Part shown: positions 46,286-55,833 of the stretch, piece after piece
How positions within the stretch are numbered: the stretch's first letter is position 1
How the letters are laid out: each line of letters begins with the position of its first letter
Assembly (NCBI RefSeq): GCF_001477625.1
Contig: NZ_CP013692.1
Coordinates: 3,534,001-3,598,000, forward strand
Direction: 5' to 3'
Length of the DNA stretch: 64,000 nt
DNA from: Paucibacter sp. KCTC 42545
GTDB taxonomy: Bacteria; Pseudomonadota; Gammaproteobacteria; Burkholderiales; Burkholderiaceae_C
Notes under the pieces: generated by a model
Seen by the model: the letters and a program-made list of their open reading frames with translations, nothing else
Databases searched by the model: none
What the model was told of the DNA's origin: nothing
Made by a program: the position numbers and the translations under genes

Positions 46286-46484
46286 GCTCGGCAAGCGAAT
46301 ATCAAAAGCTGGCAGTATGGCGCCTAGCCACACCGCCCAGCATTTACAACCAACGCCACACCCGCAACAGCCACAGGGGCACGTGCTTGATCGGCGCGGG
46401 AGTGTAGGTCTGGCGGTAGAGAGATTGCATGATTCAAAGGCCTTTGCTAGAGCTTGTATGCTGGGGCAGTGATGCAGTGAAGTA

Positions 46485-46500
46485 CTGTATGAACGTACAG
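46485..46500. promoter_or_regulatory. LexA-like box
   Basis: CTGT-N8-ACAG (CTGTATGAACGTACAG) matches the LexA operator pattern of enterobacteria and many betaproteobacteria. It lies 61 bases upstream of the start of the solute-binding protein gene, on its promoter side. A chance match is possible, and no SOS gene is present, so the assignment is tentative. Confidence 0.45.
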
Positions 46501-46560
46501 CATATCGACAGATCGCGGGCTTGCCAAGCCCTGGCGGTGAGAAGTTTGGAGAATTTTTTG

Positions 46561-48180
46561 ATGCGATCTTTTGTGACAAATCAGGGCCGGGCCACACCCC
46601 TACGGGCGCTAGGGGCACTGCTGCTGGCGGCAGTTGCAGCCACCACCACCGCCCTACCCGCCCAGGCGCAGACCCTGCGCTGGGCCGCGGCCGGCGACCC
46701 GCTGACCCTGGACCCCTACGCACAAAATGAAACGCTGACCAATGTGGTGAACGCCCAGGTCTACGAGTTCCTGGTGGCTCGTGACAAGCAACTCAATCTG
46801 GTGCCGCTGCTGGCCACCGAATGGAAGCAGACCGGGCCGCTGAAGTGGGTCTTCAAGCTGCGCCCCGGCGTCAAATTCCACGACGGCCGGCCCTTCACGG
46901 CCGAGGACGTGGTGTTCTCCCTGCAGCGCGCCCAGCAACCCAGCTCGCAGATCGCCATGTACGCCAATGCCCTGGGCGAAGCGCGGGCGCTTGACAAGCT
47001 GACGGTCGAGTTCACCCTGCGCCAGGTCAACCCCATCTTTTTGCAGCACCTCAACACGCTCTACATCATGAGCAAGGGCTGGGCCGAGGCGCATAAGGCA
47101 ACCAAGACGCAGGACTTCTCCGCCAAAGAAGAAAGTTATGCCGCCTTCAACGCCAACGGCACCGGCCCCTTTCAATTGGTCAGCCGGGCCCCCGACAGCA
47201 AGACCGTCTTCAAACGCAACCCCGCCTACTGGGGCAAGATCGAAGGCAATCTGCAGGAGGTGGTCTACACCCCGATCAAGAGCGACGCGACCCGCATCGC
47301 CGCCCTGGTGTCGGGTGAGGTGGACTTCGTGCTGGACCCTTCGCCGCGCGATCTTGAAAAACTCAGTGCCACGCCCGGCGTGAAGGTCATCAACGGGCCC
47401 GAGAACCGCATCATCTTCATCGGCATGGATCAAGCCCGCGACACCTTGCTGGGCGGCAGCGGCAAGAACCCCTTCAAAGATGTGCGGGTACGGCGCGCGC
47501 TCTACCAAGCCATCGACATCGAAGCCATCAAGACCAAGCTGATGAACGGCCAATCCGCCCCCACCGGCGCGGTGGTGCCATCACCGCTGGGCGCATTCAA
47601 TGACCCGGCGATTGAGGCCCGACTGCCCTTTGATGTGGCGGCCGCCAAGAAGCTGCTGGCCGAGGCCGGCTTCGCCAATGGCTTTGAGTTCACCCTGGAT
47701 TGCCCCAATAACCGCTACGTCAACGACGAGCGCATCTGCATGGCGCTGGCCTCGCAATGGGCCAAGATAGGAGTCAAGGCCCGTGTCAATGCGCAGCCCA
47801 AGGCCATCATCTTCAACAAGCTGGAACAGCTCGACACCAATGCCTATCTGTTCGGCTGGGGCGGATCCATCACCGACCCGGAAAGCATCTTCACCTCGCA
47901 TTACCGCAATCGGGGTGAACATGGCGTGGGCGAATACAACCGCGGTAATTTCAAGGACGATGAGCTGGATGCCATCGTCGCCGCCAGCTCCAAAGAGGCC
48001 GACCCGGCCAAGCGGGAAGCGCTGATTCGCCAAGCCTTCAAGCGCCAGGCCGAGCAAGTGCACTACATCCCACTGCACCGCCAGTTCATCCCCTGGGCGG
48101 CACGCAGCCATGTGACGGTGGTGCACCGCCCGGACAACTGGCTGGAATGGCGCTGGGTCACCGTGGCCGAGAAGAAATAA
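46561..48180 (+). CDS. ABC transporter family-5 periplasmic solute-binding protein
   Basis: A 539-residue periplasmic protein. Signal peptide about 1-37 (LGALLLAAVAATTTALPAQA). The mature part carries the family-5 (SBP_bac_5) landmarks: LRWAAAGDPLTLDPYAQNE, WVFKLRPGVKFHDGRPFTAE, VVFSLQRAQQPSS, NGTGPFQL and VRRALYQAIDIEAI. Such proteins bind oligopeptides, nickel, glutathione or haem for ABC importers. No permease or ATPase genes adjoin it, so it must borrow a transporter encoded elsewhere. ATG 46561 starts the signal peptide and has GGAG upstream. Ligand not deducible. Confidence 0.92.
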   Translation: MRSFVTNQGRATPLRALGALLLAAVAATTTALPAQAQTLRWAAAGDPLTLDPYAQNETLTNVVNAQVYEFLVARDKQLNLVPLLATEWKQTGPLKWVFKLRPGVKFHDGRPFTAEDVVFSLQRAQQPSSQIAMYANALGEARALDKLTVEFTLRQVNPIFLQHLNTLYIMSKGWAEAHKATKTQDFSAKEESYAAFNANGTGPFQLVSRAPDSKTVFKRNPAYWGKIEGNLQEVVYTPIKSDATRIAALVSGEVDFVLDPSPRDLEKLSATPGVKVINGPENRIIFIGMDQARDTLLGGSGKNPFKDVRVRRALYQAIDIEAIKTKLMNGQSAPTGAVVPSPLGAFNDPAIEARLPFDVAAAKKLLAEAGFANGFEFTLDCPNNRYVNDERICMALASQWAKIGVKARVNAQPKAIIFNKLEQLDTNAYLFGWGGSITDPESIFTSHYRNRGEHGVGEYNRGNFKDDELDAIVAASSKEADPAKREALIRQAFKRQAEQVHYIPLHRQFIPWAARSHVTVVHRPDNWLEWRWVTVAEKK

Positions 48181-48226
48181 GCCGCCGCTTCACAAGCCAG
48201 CAAACTGGCGTGGCTATGCTGACCGC

Positions 48227-48805
48227 ATGACCCAAGCAAACTCCAGCAGCACCAACACCGATCCGCTCGCGCACTACGACGCCCGCAGCATCCGCTACCA
48301 CTGGCTCAGCGCCGCGCTGGTGCTGGGGCTGTGGGGCATGGGCCAGTGCATCGACTTCTTCCCCAAGGGTGATGCCCGCATCTTCGCGCGCAGCCTGCAC
48401 ATCAGCTTCGGCATCGCGCTGGGTGTCTTGCTGGTGCTGCGCCTGGCGTGGCGGCGCAATGCCGCCGCGGCCAAGCTGCCGCCAGCGCAAGCCGGCATCC
48501 CTGGGCGGCTGGCCATCGGCGCGCATCATCTGCTCTACGCGCTGCTGGCGGCCACGGTGCTGATCGGCCTGGCCTGCGTCTGGATTCGCGGCGACAACTT
48601 GTTCAATCTATTCGCCGTGCCGGCTTTTGACCCCGGCAACAAGGCCTTGCGCCACGATGCGGTGGAGTTGCACGAGCTGGCCGCCAATTCGCTGCTGATT
48701 CTGGCCGGCCTGCATGGCGCCGCGGCCTTGGCCCACCATGGCCTATTGAAGGACAAGGTGCTGCAGCGCATGTGGCCAAGCTTGCGCGCACGCGCCATCA
48801 AGTGA
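48227..48805 (+). CDS. Cytochrome b561-type membrane protein
   Basis: A 192-residue integral membrane protein with four hydrophobic segments and histidines placed for two b-type haems: in the first helix region (HYDARSIRYHWLSAAL), in LHISFGIALGVLLVL, in GAHHLLYALLA and in ELHELAANSLLILAGLHG. This is the bacterial cytochrome b561/b6-N family that accepts electrons from quinol. It lies 46 bases downstream of the solute-binding protein gene without functional connection that I can see. Its electron acceptor is unknown; some relatives serve superoxide or YceI-linked reactions. Confidence 0.9.
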   Translation: MTQANSSSTNTDPLAHYDARSIRYHWLSAALVLGLWGMGQCIDFFPKGDARIFARSLHISFGIALGVLLVLRLAWRRNAAAAKLPPAQAGIPGRLAIGAHHLLYALLAATVLIGLACVWIRGDNLFNLFAVPAFDPGNKALRHDAVELHELAANSLLILAGLHGAAALAHHGLLKDKVLQRMWPSLRARAIK

Positions 48806-48931
48806 GTTGAGGCCAAACTGACAAACTGACAAACGGGCAGGCGGACAGACAGGAGAACAAGGCCGGGCGCATACTGCGCCCATCCGCTGGCAGTTTCAGC
48901 GCCTTGTTTGCGCTTCACCGTCAGGCCCGCC

Positions 48932-49192
48932 ATGTCACAGCAAGCCCCCTTCTTCCATGCCGACTCCGGCACCGTGCGTTTTTGGACGCTGATCGGCGAT
49001 GACTGGGTCGGCGCCAGCATCAGCAAAGAAACCCTGCACTACGTCTTCAATCGCGACAAAAGCGATGACCAGCCGCTGCCGACCTATCTGGCCCATGCGG
49101 CGGCGATCGAAGCGGCCGTGCGCCGCCGCATCGCCGGTGGTTCGTATCAGCCCGTGATCCTGCGCGAGCCGGATCTGCGCCTGCCGGCCTAG
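48932..49192 (+). CDS. DUF1488 family protein
   Basis: An 86-residue protein. The pattern FFHADSGTVRFWTLIGDDWV followed by ASISKETLHYVFN and a helix with AIEAAVRRRIAGG matches DUF1488, a small family of unknown function. The ATG at 48932 gives the usual length; an upstream in-frame start at 48908 is less likely. It ends 21 bases before the convergent M14 peptidase gene. No function can be proposed. Confidence 0.75.
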   Translation: MSQQAPFFHADSGTVRFWTLIGDDWVGASISKETLHYVFNRDKSDDQPLPTYLAHAAAIEAAVRRRIAGGSYQPVILREPDLRLPA

Positions 49193-49213
49193 GGCCGCAG
49201 GGCGCCGCGCCCA

Positions 49214-50977
49214 TCAGGCCGGGTCGAGCAATCCCTGCCAATACAAATCACAGGCCAGCAGCACCATGCGGGTTTGCGTGTCGTGCGCCAGTTGGAAGGC
49301 CTCGCCGTAAACCGTCTCGTCCGGGTATTCGGTGATGAGGGTGAAGGGCGCGCTGTCAGTGCGGCTGTCCACCGCCACCATGCAGCCGATGCCGTTGATG
49401 ATGCGCATCGGCATCTCGCCCCAATGCGCCTCCCAAAGCCGGTACTGGCGGGCATTGAACTCCAGCAAACGCTCGTCCTGCGCCAGCCCGGCCGTCAGCG
49501 CCTGCAGATAGGGCCAGGGGTCCAGGCCAGCGTGGTGACGCATGATCAAAAAGAAGCCGCGCGGAATCGCCCAGCTGGCATAGCCCGGCGACAGATAGCC
49601 CGACAAGGGCCGCGTCCATTCATGCGCCGGATAGCCGTGCAGGCTGAGGTGCAGGCGCGCGCCGCTGCGCTGCAGCGCCTCCAGCCGGGCGGCTTTCTCG
49701 CCCAGCTGGGCCGGCGCGGTGCGCCATTCCAGATCGTCACCCAATGCAGTGAAGCGCGCGGCGTGGTGCATATGGCGAGGTTGCTGCAGGCAGAGCTGCT
49801 GATGCAAGGCTGCGCCGTCCGGATTCTCCAAGGCGACCAAGGCATAGGTCGCATCGGCGCGGTGCTGCAACTCCGCCACTGCCCGCAAGGCGCCAAGCAC
49901 GCCAGAACATTCATTGGCATGCTGGCCGGCGGTGATCGCCACCGCCGGTCGCGTGCCCCGGCGATGCAGGCCCGCCACCGCGCGGCCCTGGGTCGACTGG
50001 CAGCCAAAACGCTCGCCCGCCAGGGCGCCCATACAGGCCGCCACTTGCGCTGGGCTCAGCGGCGCGGCGCAGGTGGCCAGCGCCGCCAGGCCAAAGCCAT
50101 CAGCTTGGGATTCGGCTTGAGATTCAGCCAACAGTGGATGATCAAGCAAGCGCAGGCGCACCCGAGTCTCACGCTGCTCAGCCGCTGCGGGTAAAACAAT
50201 GGGCACGATTTGGCCCGGCCGCAAGCTGCGGTCGCCCGCGCCACGGCCAGCGCTCTGCTGGAAGAACTCCAGCAGGCCGAAGTAAAAGTCCTCGTGCAAG
50301 GCTTCGCGGGTGCTGATGACCTCATCGCCAAAAGGCAGCGCCGCTTCGATGCCGCCGATCTCCACCTCGATCATGAGGCGCTGGAAATAGGGCTCGTTCC
50401 AGCCCCATTCATGCGCGGCCACGGCCGCCAGCACGGCATCGAACACACCTTGGTAGTCATCGCCCACCAGCGGGCCATCGCTCAGCAAGGCCTCGCCCGC
50501 CCAGGCACGCAGCCAAGCGGTGGCCGAATGGTCGGCCCGCAGCGGCATGAACACAGTCAGCGGCGCTTGCTCGCCGCGCTGCAGCAGCACGGTGTCAGCG
50601 GCTTGTGCCTCGCTCAGTTCGAACTGCAGCGCGCCCTCCGCCAGCAGGCCAGCCAGCGGATAAGCCTCCATGCGGTAGCGCTGTGCCAAGGCTTGTGGCA
50701 GCTGTACTCGCAAGACCTGACCCTCGAGAGTTCCGCCGTCCTGCCCGACAGCCTCCAAGCCAAAGTCCTCCAGCACCGCATGCAACAAAGGCTTGTAAGC
50801 GCTGCGCAGCCGCGCCTGAATGCCCAGTTGCGCCAACCGCAACTCGGCGGCGGCGCGGGTGGCGCGGTCTTCGAAGACCCAGGCCTCCAGGCGGCTCGCG
50901 CCTTCGCGAACCGCCCAGGCCTCGATCACATCCAGGCTGCGCGGCAGGCGCAGATCCAGCAAGCACTGCTCGGGCAT
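49214..50977 (-). CDS. M14-type zinc carboxypeptidase with long N-terminal domain
   Basis: A 587-residue protein without a signal peptide. The C-terminal half has the M14 site: His353 and Glu356 in AGQHANE, His447 in LHLSLHGYP, and a glutamate in LITEYPDET as likely catalytic residue. The N-terminal ~340 residues do not match a domain I recognise. They include acidic and Ala-rich segments and may be a specificity or regulatory domain. It should remove C-terminal residues or cleave peptide-like amides in the cytoplasm. Its start lies four bases after the stop of the nitroreductase gene, so the two form an operon. Confidence 0.84.
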   Translation of the reverse strand: MPEQCLLDLRLPRSLDVIEAWAVREGASRLEAWVFEDRATRAAAELRLAQLGIQARLRSAYKPLLHAVLEDFGLEAVGQDGGTLEGQVLRVQLPQALAQRYRMEAYPLAGLLAEGALQFELSEAQAADTVLLQRGEQAPLTVFMPLRADHSATAWLRAWAGEALLSDGPLVGDDYQGVFDAVLAAVAAHEWGWNEPYFQRLMIEVEIGGIEAALPFGDEVISTREALHEDFYFGLLEFFQQSAGRGAGDRSLRPGQIVPIVLPAAAEQRETRVRLRLLDHPLLAESQAESQADGFGLAALATCAAPLSPAQVAACMGALAGERFGCQSTQGRAVAGLHRRGTRPAVAITAGQHANECSGVLGALRAVAELQHRADATYALVALENPDGAALHQQLCLQQPRHMHHAARFTALGDDLEWRTAPAQLGEKAARLEALQRSGARLHLSLHGYPAHEWTRPLSGYLSPGYASWAIPRGFFLIMRHHAGLDPWPYLQALTAGLAQDERLLEFNARQYRLWEAHWGEMPMRIINGIGCMVAVDSRTDSAPFTLITEYPDETVYGEAFQLAHDTQTRMVLLACDLYWQGLLDPA

Positions 50978-50981
50978 GGAC

Positions 50982-51566
50982 TTAAAAGCTGAAGCGGCCT
51001 TCGGCCACGATCTCGCTCAATGGCTTGCGTGGGCTGGGTGCTTCACGGGCTTGCAGCGCTTCGGCCAGCATGGCTTTGTCGCCCTGCTTGCCAATCGCCA
51101 CCACGCAGTTGAGATGGAAGCCGGCCGGCACAGCCAGGCCTTGACGCAGCACGGCCGCATCAAAGCCACCCATGGCATGGCTGACCCAGCCGGCATGGTG
51201 GGCTTGCAAAGCCAGGCTGGCCCAGGCCGCCCCGGTGTCGAAGGCATGGGTGGCAAAGGCCAGTGGCTCAGTCGTGCCGTGCGGCAGCCAGGTTTCGGCC
51301 GAGATCACCGCGACCAGGGCCGAGGCGTTCTTGGCCCAGCCCTTGTTGAAGTCCACCAGGCTGGCAAAGATGGCCTCAAAGCCCGGCGTGCCCTTCAGCC
51401 CGTAAACAAAACGCCAAGGCTGCACATTGCTGGCCGAGGGCGCCCAACGCGCGGCTTCGAAGAAGCTCAGCAGCGTCGGCAACTCAATCGCCTCACCGGT
51501 CAGCGCACGCGGGCTCCAGCGCTCAGTGAATTGGGGGTGAATGGGGAATTCGGTTTCGCGGCTCAT
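50982..51566 (-). CDS. Nitroreductase family flavoprotein
   Basis: A 194-residue protein with the FMN-binding nitroreductase fold: FTERWSPRALTGEAIELPTL near the N-terminus, ARWAPSASNVQPWRFVYG (phosphate/FMN contacts), then GAAWASLALQAHHAGWVSHA in the dimer core. It probably uses NAD(P)H to reduce quinones, nitro compounds or similar acceptors. It is the first gene of a two-gene unit with the M14 peptidase. Substrate unknown. Confidence 0.93.
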   Translation of the reverse strand: MSRETEFPIHPQFTERWSPRALTGEAIELPTLLSFFEAARWAPSASNVQPWRFVYGLKGTPGFEAIFASLVDFNKGWAKNASALVAVISAETWLPHGTTEPLAFATHAFDTGAAWASLALQAHHAGWVSHAMGGFDAAVLRQGLAVPAGFHLNCVVAIGKQGDKAMLAEALQAREAPSPRKPLSEIVAEGRFSF

Positions 51567-51800
51567 GTGGACATCCTCTTGCGGCGCGCCGGAATCGGCG
51601 CTGCCTGCATTGTGACAAGACTGCCGCCTTGCTCACCGTCTTGCAAAGCAACGCAGATTTTCTTAGTTCACAGCACCCAGGGCTAACCCTAGAGTTGCAG
51701 GCAAGACAGCAGCGCCGTATCGAGGGCGCATCGCTGCTGCGGCCGATGCTGGCTACCCGCTGGCATCGGCCGCCATCTTTTTGATTCGAGGGAAACCCAT

Positions 51801-54542
51801 ATGCAACACCTGCCCCTGTGCAGGCCGGCGCCACTCGCGCTGGCCCTGCTGCTCGCCTACGCCCTGCCACAGCATGGCGTCCAAGCCCAGCAACAACAAG
51901 CCGCCGACAATGCACCCGCCGCCAGCAATCAAGTGATCTCGCCAGTGCTGGTCACCGGCTCGCGCATCTCCCGCATCCAAGCCGAAGGCCCCAGCTCGGT
52001 CACCGTGCTCAAAGCCGCGGACATCGACCGCCTCGGCTACAAGAACGTGGCCGATGCGCTGAGCAGCCTGACCGAAAACACCGGCTTCACCCAAGGCGCC
52101 GACTTCGGCAACACCTTCACCCCGGCCGCCACCGCGCTGAGCCTGCGCGGCCTGGGCCCTAACCACACACTCACGCTGATCAACGGCCGCCGCATCGCTG
52201 ACTACCCGACGGCCTACGAAGGTTCGGTCAACTTCACCGACATCTCCAACATCCCCTCGGCCCTGGTGGATCGCATCGAGATCCTCAACGGCGGCGCGTC
52301 GGCGGTGTATGGCTCTGACGCGATTGCCGGCGTGGTCAACATCATCCTGAAAAAGCGTCAGGACGGCATCACCCTCAACCTCAAGGCCGGCGGCACACAG
52401 CTGGGCGGCGGCGAGAACGCACGCGCCCAACTCACTGGCGGCATCGATGCCGGCAATCTCAGCGGCGTATGGGGCATTGAGCTGAGCGGCCGCCAACCGA
52501 TCTGGAGCCGCCAGCGCGACTTCATGGCCGACAGCACGCTCACGGGCGCCGCGCCGGCCGTGGTGTTCGGGCGCAAAGACGCAAAGAGCAATAAGTACAT
52601 CACCCCGGACGCCGGCGCTTGCGAAGCAGCGGCTGGCCTGTTCGAAGGCTCGGTCAAAGCCTTCACCGCCAAGAGCGGCACCTTCTGCGGCAGCGGCCGT
52701 GCGTCCCCCACCTACTGGACGACGCAGACCGGCAACCGCAGCACCAATCTGGCCACAGTCCTCAACTACGCCCTGAACCCCAGCACCGAGCTGTTTGCCG
52801 AGGCCCTGTTCGGTTTCAACAAAACCGATAACAACACCCGCGGGCCGAGCTGGACTTCGGCCGCAGCCAACGGCAGCTTCTTCGTCAACCAGCAAAGCGG
52901 CAAGCTAGAAACCTGGAGCCGCCGCATCGCGCCGGAAGAAACCGGTGGGCCCACCCGATTCAACCGCGAATGGCAGGACAAGACCTACAACCTGGTGCTG
53001 GGTGCACGCGGCGATTTGGGCGCCACGGGATGGAGCTATGACATCGCCGTCAACACCTCCGCCGGCGTGATTGACTCGAGCCGGCCGCGCCTGCGCGCCA
53101 CGGTGGACGAGTTCTTCCTCGGCCCCAAACTGGGCACCAACGCCAATGGCGTGGACATCTACGCGCCCGACACCAAGCGCTTGTTCAAGCCACTCACCGC
53201 CGCCGAGGTCGACAGCTTCAGCGACGCCAGCCTCAGCAATGACAAGTCTTGGACCCATAACCTCAGCGCCACCGCCAGCGGCGAGCTGACCCAATTGCCA
53301 GGCGGCCCGCTGCGTGCGGCGGTGCTGGCCGAAGCCGGCCAACAAGGCTTCCGCAACCAGGCCGATGCGCGCCTGGGCCAGGGCTATTTCTACAACACCA
53401 GCGAAGTGGCGACGGTGGAAGGTGAACGCAGCCGCTGGGCCGTGGGTGGAGAGCTGAACGCCCCCATCAGCAAGCTGCTGACGGCCAGCCTGGCCGGGCG
53501 CTATGACCAGTACCGCTTTGCCGGCCGCAGCGATGGCAGCTTCACCTACAACGCCGGCCTGGAGTTCCGCCCCGCGCCCGAAGTGCTGCTGCGCGGCCAC
53601 CATGCCACCAGCTTCCGCGCGCCGGACATGAGCTATGTGTTCACGGCCAAGAGCCTGGGCTACTACTCCTCCTCAACGGACTACTACCGCTGCGCACAAA
53701 GCGGCCAAGCGCTGGACAAGTGCGATTTCGCCGATGTGTCGCCTGGCTTCAACTATGTGAAGACCGGCTCCAAGGACTTGAAGTCCGAGAAGGGCAAGAG
53801 CTGGGGCTTAGGCCTGGTGTGGCAGCCCAACGCGCAGTTCGATGCCTCGATCGATTTGTGGAAGATTGCCATCTCCGACCTCGTCACCGATCTGAGCCCG
53901 GACAAACTCTTGCGTGACGAAGCCGATTGCCGCGGCGGCGCGCAAAACATCCAGTCCCCCAGCTGCGTGGACGCGATTGCACGCGTACGGCGCAACCCGG
54001 CCGACGCGGTGGTCAAGCCGGGTGAGGTGAAGGAGATCTGGGTCAACCCGATCAACGCGGCATCGCAAAGCACTTATGGCTTCGACATCTCGGCCAAGTA
54101 CGCCTTCAAGACCAGCCAGCTGGGCAACTTCGCGCTCAGCGCCAAGTACACCCAGGTGCAAAGCTATGTCTACCAACAGTTCGACGGCGACGATGGCGCC
54201 AACCAAGTCGGCAAGCTGGGCAGCAATTTCAGCGACTGGCCCAACAAGCTGATCACCACGGTGAGCTGGCAGATCGGCGACTGGCGCCACACGCTGACCG
54301 GCTCGCGCAACGGCCGCATCAATAGCGGCGATCAAAAGTCCTGGATCAATCCCTCCTGGAGCTTCAACCTCAGCAGCAATTACGCGCTGAACAAGAACAC
54401 CAGCCTGAGCGTGATCGTCAACAACCTGAGCGGCGATATCCGCAAGGACGCCACGTCCGGTTGGCCCTACTACCCGGTGGGCTACTACCTGCCGCATGGC
54501 CGCCAAGCCTGGCTGGAGTTCAACCACCGCTTCGGCGCCTGA
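51801..54542 (+). CDS. TonB-dependent outer-membrane receptor, second
   Basis: A 913-residue protein with a signal peptide (1-29, ending GVQAQ) and a Gln/Ala linker. A plug domain follows (SPVLVTGSRISRIQAEGPSS, ALSLRGLGPNHTLTLINGRR, LVDRIEILNGGASAVYGSDA, GVVNIILKK). The beta-barrel is large and ends in WLEFNHRFGA. The SRI variant after VTGSR is typical of the Oar-like or polymer-uptake class of receptors in this group. Ligand unknown. A sulfate-type binding protein follows 150 bases downstream on the same strand, separated by a long palindrome, which hints at a sulfated or sulfur-containing ligand; this is inference. Confidence 0.92.
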   Translation: MQHLPLCRPAPLALALLLAYALPQHGVQAQQQQAADNAPAASNQVISPVLVTGSRISRIQAEGPSSVTVLKAADIDRLGYKNVADALSSLTENTGFTQGADFGNTFTPAATALSLRGLGPNHTLTLINGRRIADYPTAYEGSVNFTDISNIPSALVDRIEILNGGASAVYGSDAIAGVVNIILKKRQDGITLNLKAGGTQLGGGENARAQLTGGIDAGNLSGVWGIELSGRQPIWSRQRDFMADSTLTGAAPAVVFGRKDAKSNKYITPDAGACEAAAGLFEGSVKAFTAKSGTFCGSGRASPTYWTTQTGNRSTNLATVLNYALNPSTELFAEALFGFNKTDNNTRGPSWTSAAANGSFFVNQQSGKLETWSRRIAPEETGGPTRFNREWQDKTYNLVLGARGDLGATGWSYDIAVNTSAGVIDSSRPRLRATVDEFFLGPKLGTNANGVDIYAPDTKRLFKPLTAAEVDSFSDASLSNDKSWTHNLSATASGELTQLPGGPLRAAVLAEAGQQGFRNQADARLGQGYFYNTSEVATVEGERSRWAVGGELNAPISKLLTASLAGRYDQYRFAGRSDGSFTYNAGLEFRPAPEVLLRGHHATSFRAPDMSYVFTAKSLGYYSSSTDYYRCAQSGQALDKCDFADVSPGFNYVKTGSKDLKSEKGKSWGLGLVWQPNAQFDASIDLWKIAISDLVTDLSPDKLLRDEADCRGGAQNIQSPSCVDAIARVRRNPADAVVKPGEVKEIWVNPINAASQSTYGFDISAKYAFKTSQLGNFALSAKYTQVQSYVYQQFDGDDGANQVGKLGSNFSDWPNKLITTVSWQIGDWRHTLTGSRNGRINSGDQKSWINPSWSFNLSSNYALNKNTSLSVIVNNLSGDIRKDATSGWPYYPVGYYLPHGRQAWLEFNHRFGA

Positions 54543-54564
54543 GGCGGCAGCGACTGAGTGGAAC

Positions 54565-54600
54565 CCAAGAAGTTCTGCAAAGCTTTGCTGAACTTCTTGG
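54565..54600. repeat. 36-base near-perfect palindrome
   Basis: Two 18-base arms (54565-54582 and 54583-54600) are reverse complements except at one position, with no spacer. It sits 22 bases after the stop of the TonB receptor and 94 bases before the sulfate-type binding protein. There is no T run on the plus strand, so a terminator is not clear; a protein-binding site or a cruciform is possible. Confidence 0.65.
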
Positions 54601-54693
54601 TTCACGCCAGCGGCTGCATTTCCTACATTGAGCAGGCATCTTGATGGCTGATTTTCAGCAAGCTCCGCATCCACTCACGCAAAACACCTCGCC

Positions 54694-55719
54694 ATGACAA
54701 CACTCTCGCGCCGCCGCCTTGTCACCCTTGCAGCCACCGGTCTGCTGGCATGCGCTGGCTTGACCCAAGCCCAGGCTCAAACACAGCTGCTGAATGTCTC
54801 CTACGACCCGACGCGGGAGTTCTATCAAGAATTCAACGCCGCCTTCGCCAAGCAATGGCAGGCCAAGACGGGCGAGGCGCTGTCCATCAAGCAGTCGCAC
54901 GGCGGCTCGGGCAAACAAGCGCGTTCGGTGATCGACGGCCTGCAAGCCGACGTCGTGACCCTGGCCCTGGCCTATGACATCGACGCCCTGCATGATCAAG
55001 CCAAGCTGATCCCGGCCGACTGGCAAAAACGCCTGCCCCATAACGCCAGCCCCTACACCTCCACCATCGTCTTCCTGGTGCGCAAGGGCAACCCAAAGAA
55101 AATCAACAACTGGCCCGACCTGGCGCGCTCGGGCATTGACATCGTCACGCCCAACCCCAAGACCTCGGGCGGCGCGCGCTGGAACTATCTGGCCGCCTGG
55201 GGCTATGCCCTCAAGCAGCCGGGCGGCAATGCCGACTCGGCCCGCGCCTTTGTCAAACGCATCTATGCCAATGCCAAGGTGCTGGACTCCGGCGCCCGCG
55301 GCTCCACCACCACTTTTGTGGAACGCGGCATCGGCGATGTGCTGATCGCCTGGGAGAACGAGGCCTATTTGGCCGTGAAGGAACTGGGGCCGAACAAGTT
55401 CGAAATCGTCACGCCCGAGTTGAGCATCCTGGCTGAGCCGCCGGTGGCCGTGGTCGACAAGGTGGTGGACAAACGCGGCACCCGCAAGCAGGCCGAGGCC
55501 TATCTGAACTATCTCTACACCCCGGAAGCTCAGGAGATCGCTGCCAAGAACTACTACCGGCCCCGTGACGCTCGCGTAGCGGCCAAATACGCCAAGCAGT
55601 TCGCCCCGGTGAAGCTGTTCACCATCGACGAGTTGTTCGGCGGCTGGCGCACCGCGCAGAAGACCCACTTCGACGATGGCGGCCAGTTCGACCAGATCTA
55701 CACGCCGGGTGGGCGCTGA
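54694..55719 (+). CDS. Sulfate-type ABC transporter periplasmic binding protein, second
   Basis: A 341-residue periplasmic protein. Signal peptide about 1-30 ([20 protein letters not shown]). The mature chain, [50 protein letters not shown] and [17 protein letters not shown], is clearly homologous to the Sbp at 36.7 kb. No permease genes lie beside it, so it would need CysTWA or another transporter. The palindromes seen before the first sbp are not seen here. It may differ in oxyanion or expression. A strong terminator follows. Confidence 0.93.
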   Translation: MTTLSRRRLVTLAATGLLACAGLTQAQAQTQLLNVSYDPTREFYQEFNAAFAKQWQAKTGEALSIKQSHGGSGKQARSVIDGLQADVVTLALAYDIDALHDQAKLIPADWQKRLPHNASPYTSTIVFLVRKGNPKKINNWPDLARSGIDIVTPNPKTSGGARWNYLAAWGYALKQPGGNADSARAFVKRIYANAKVLDSGARGSTTTFVERGIGDVLIAWENEAYLAVKELGPNKFEIVTPELSILAEPPVAVVDKVVDKRGTRKQAEAYLNYLYTPEAQEIAAKNYYRPRDARVAAKYAKQFAPVKLFTIDELFGGWRTAQKTHFDDGGQFDQIYTPGGR

Positions 55720-55775
55720 GCCTAGGGTGTCGACCTGAAGGACTTGGTCAAGAAGTCAGGCCCTTGCGGCCAATG

Positions 55776-55811
55776 AAAAACGCCTCGCAAGCGAACTTGC
55801 GAGGCGTTTTT
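55776..55811. terminator. Bidirectional intrinsic terminator
   Basis: A 16-base perfect stem (55776-55791 with 55796-55811), loop CGAA, with A5 on one side and T7 on the other. It lies between the second sulfate-type binding protein gene and the convergent chemoreceptor gene and fits an intrinsic terminator for both directions. Confidence 0.92.
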
Positions 55812-55833
55812 TTACGCGAGAAGAAGCTGCGAT

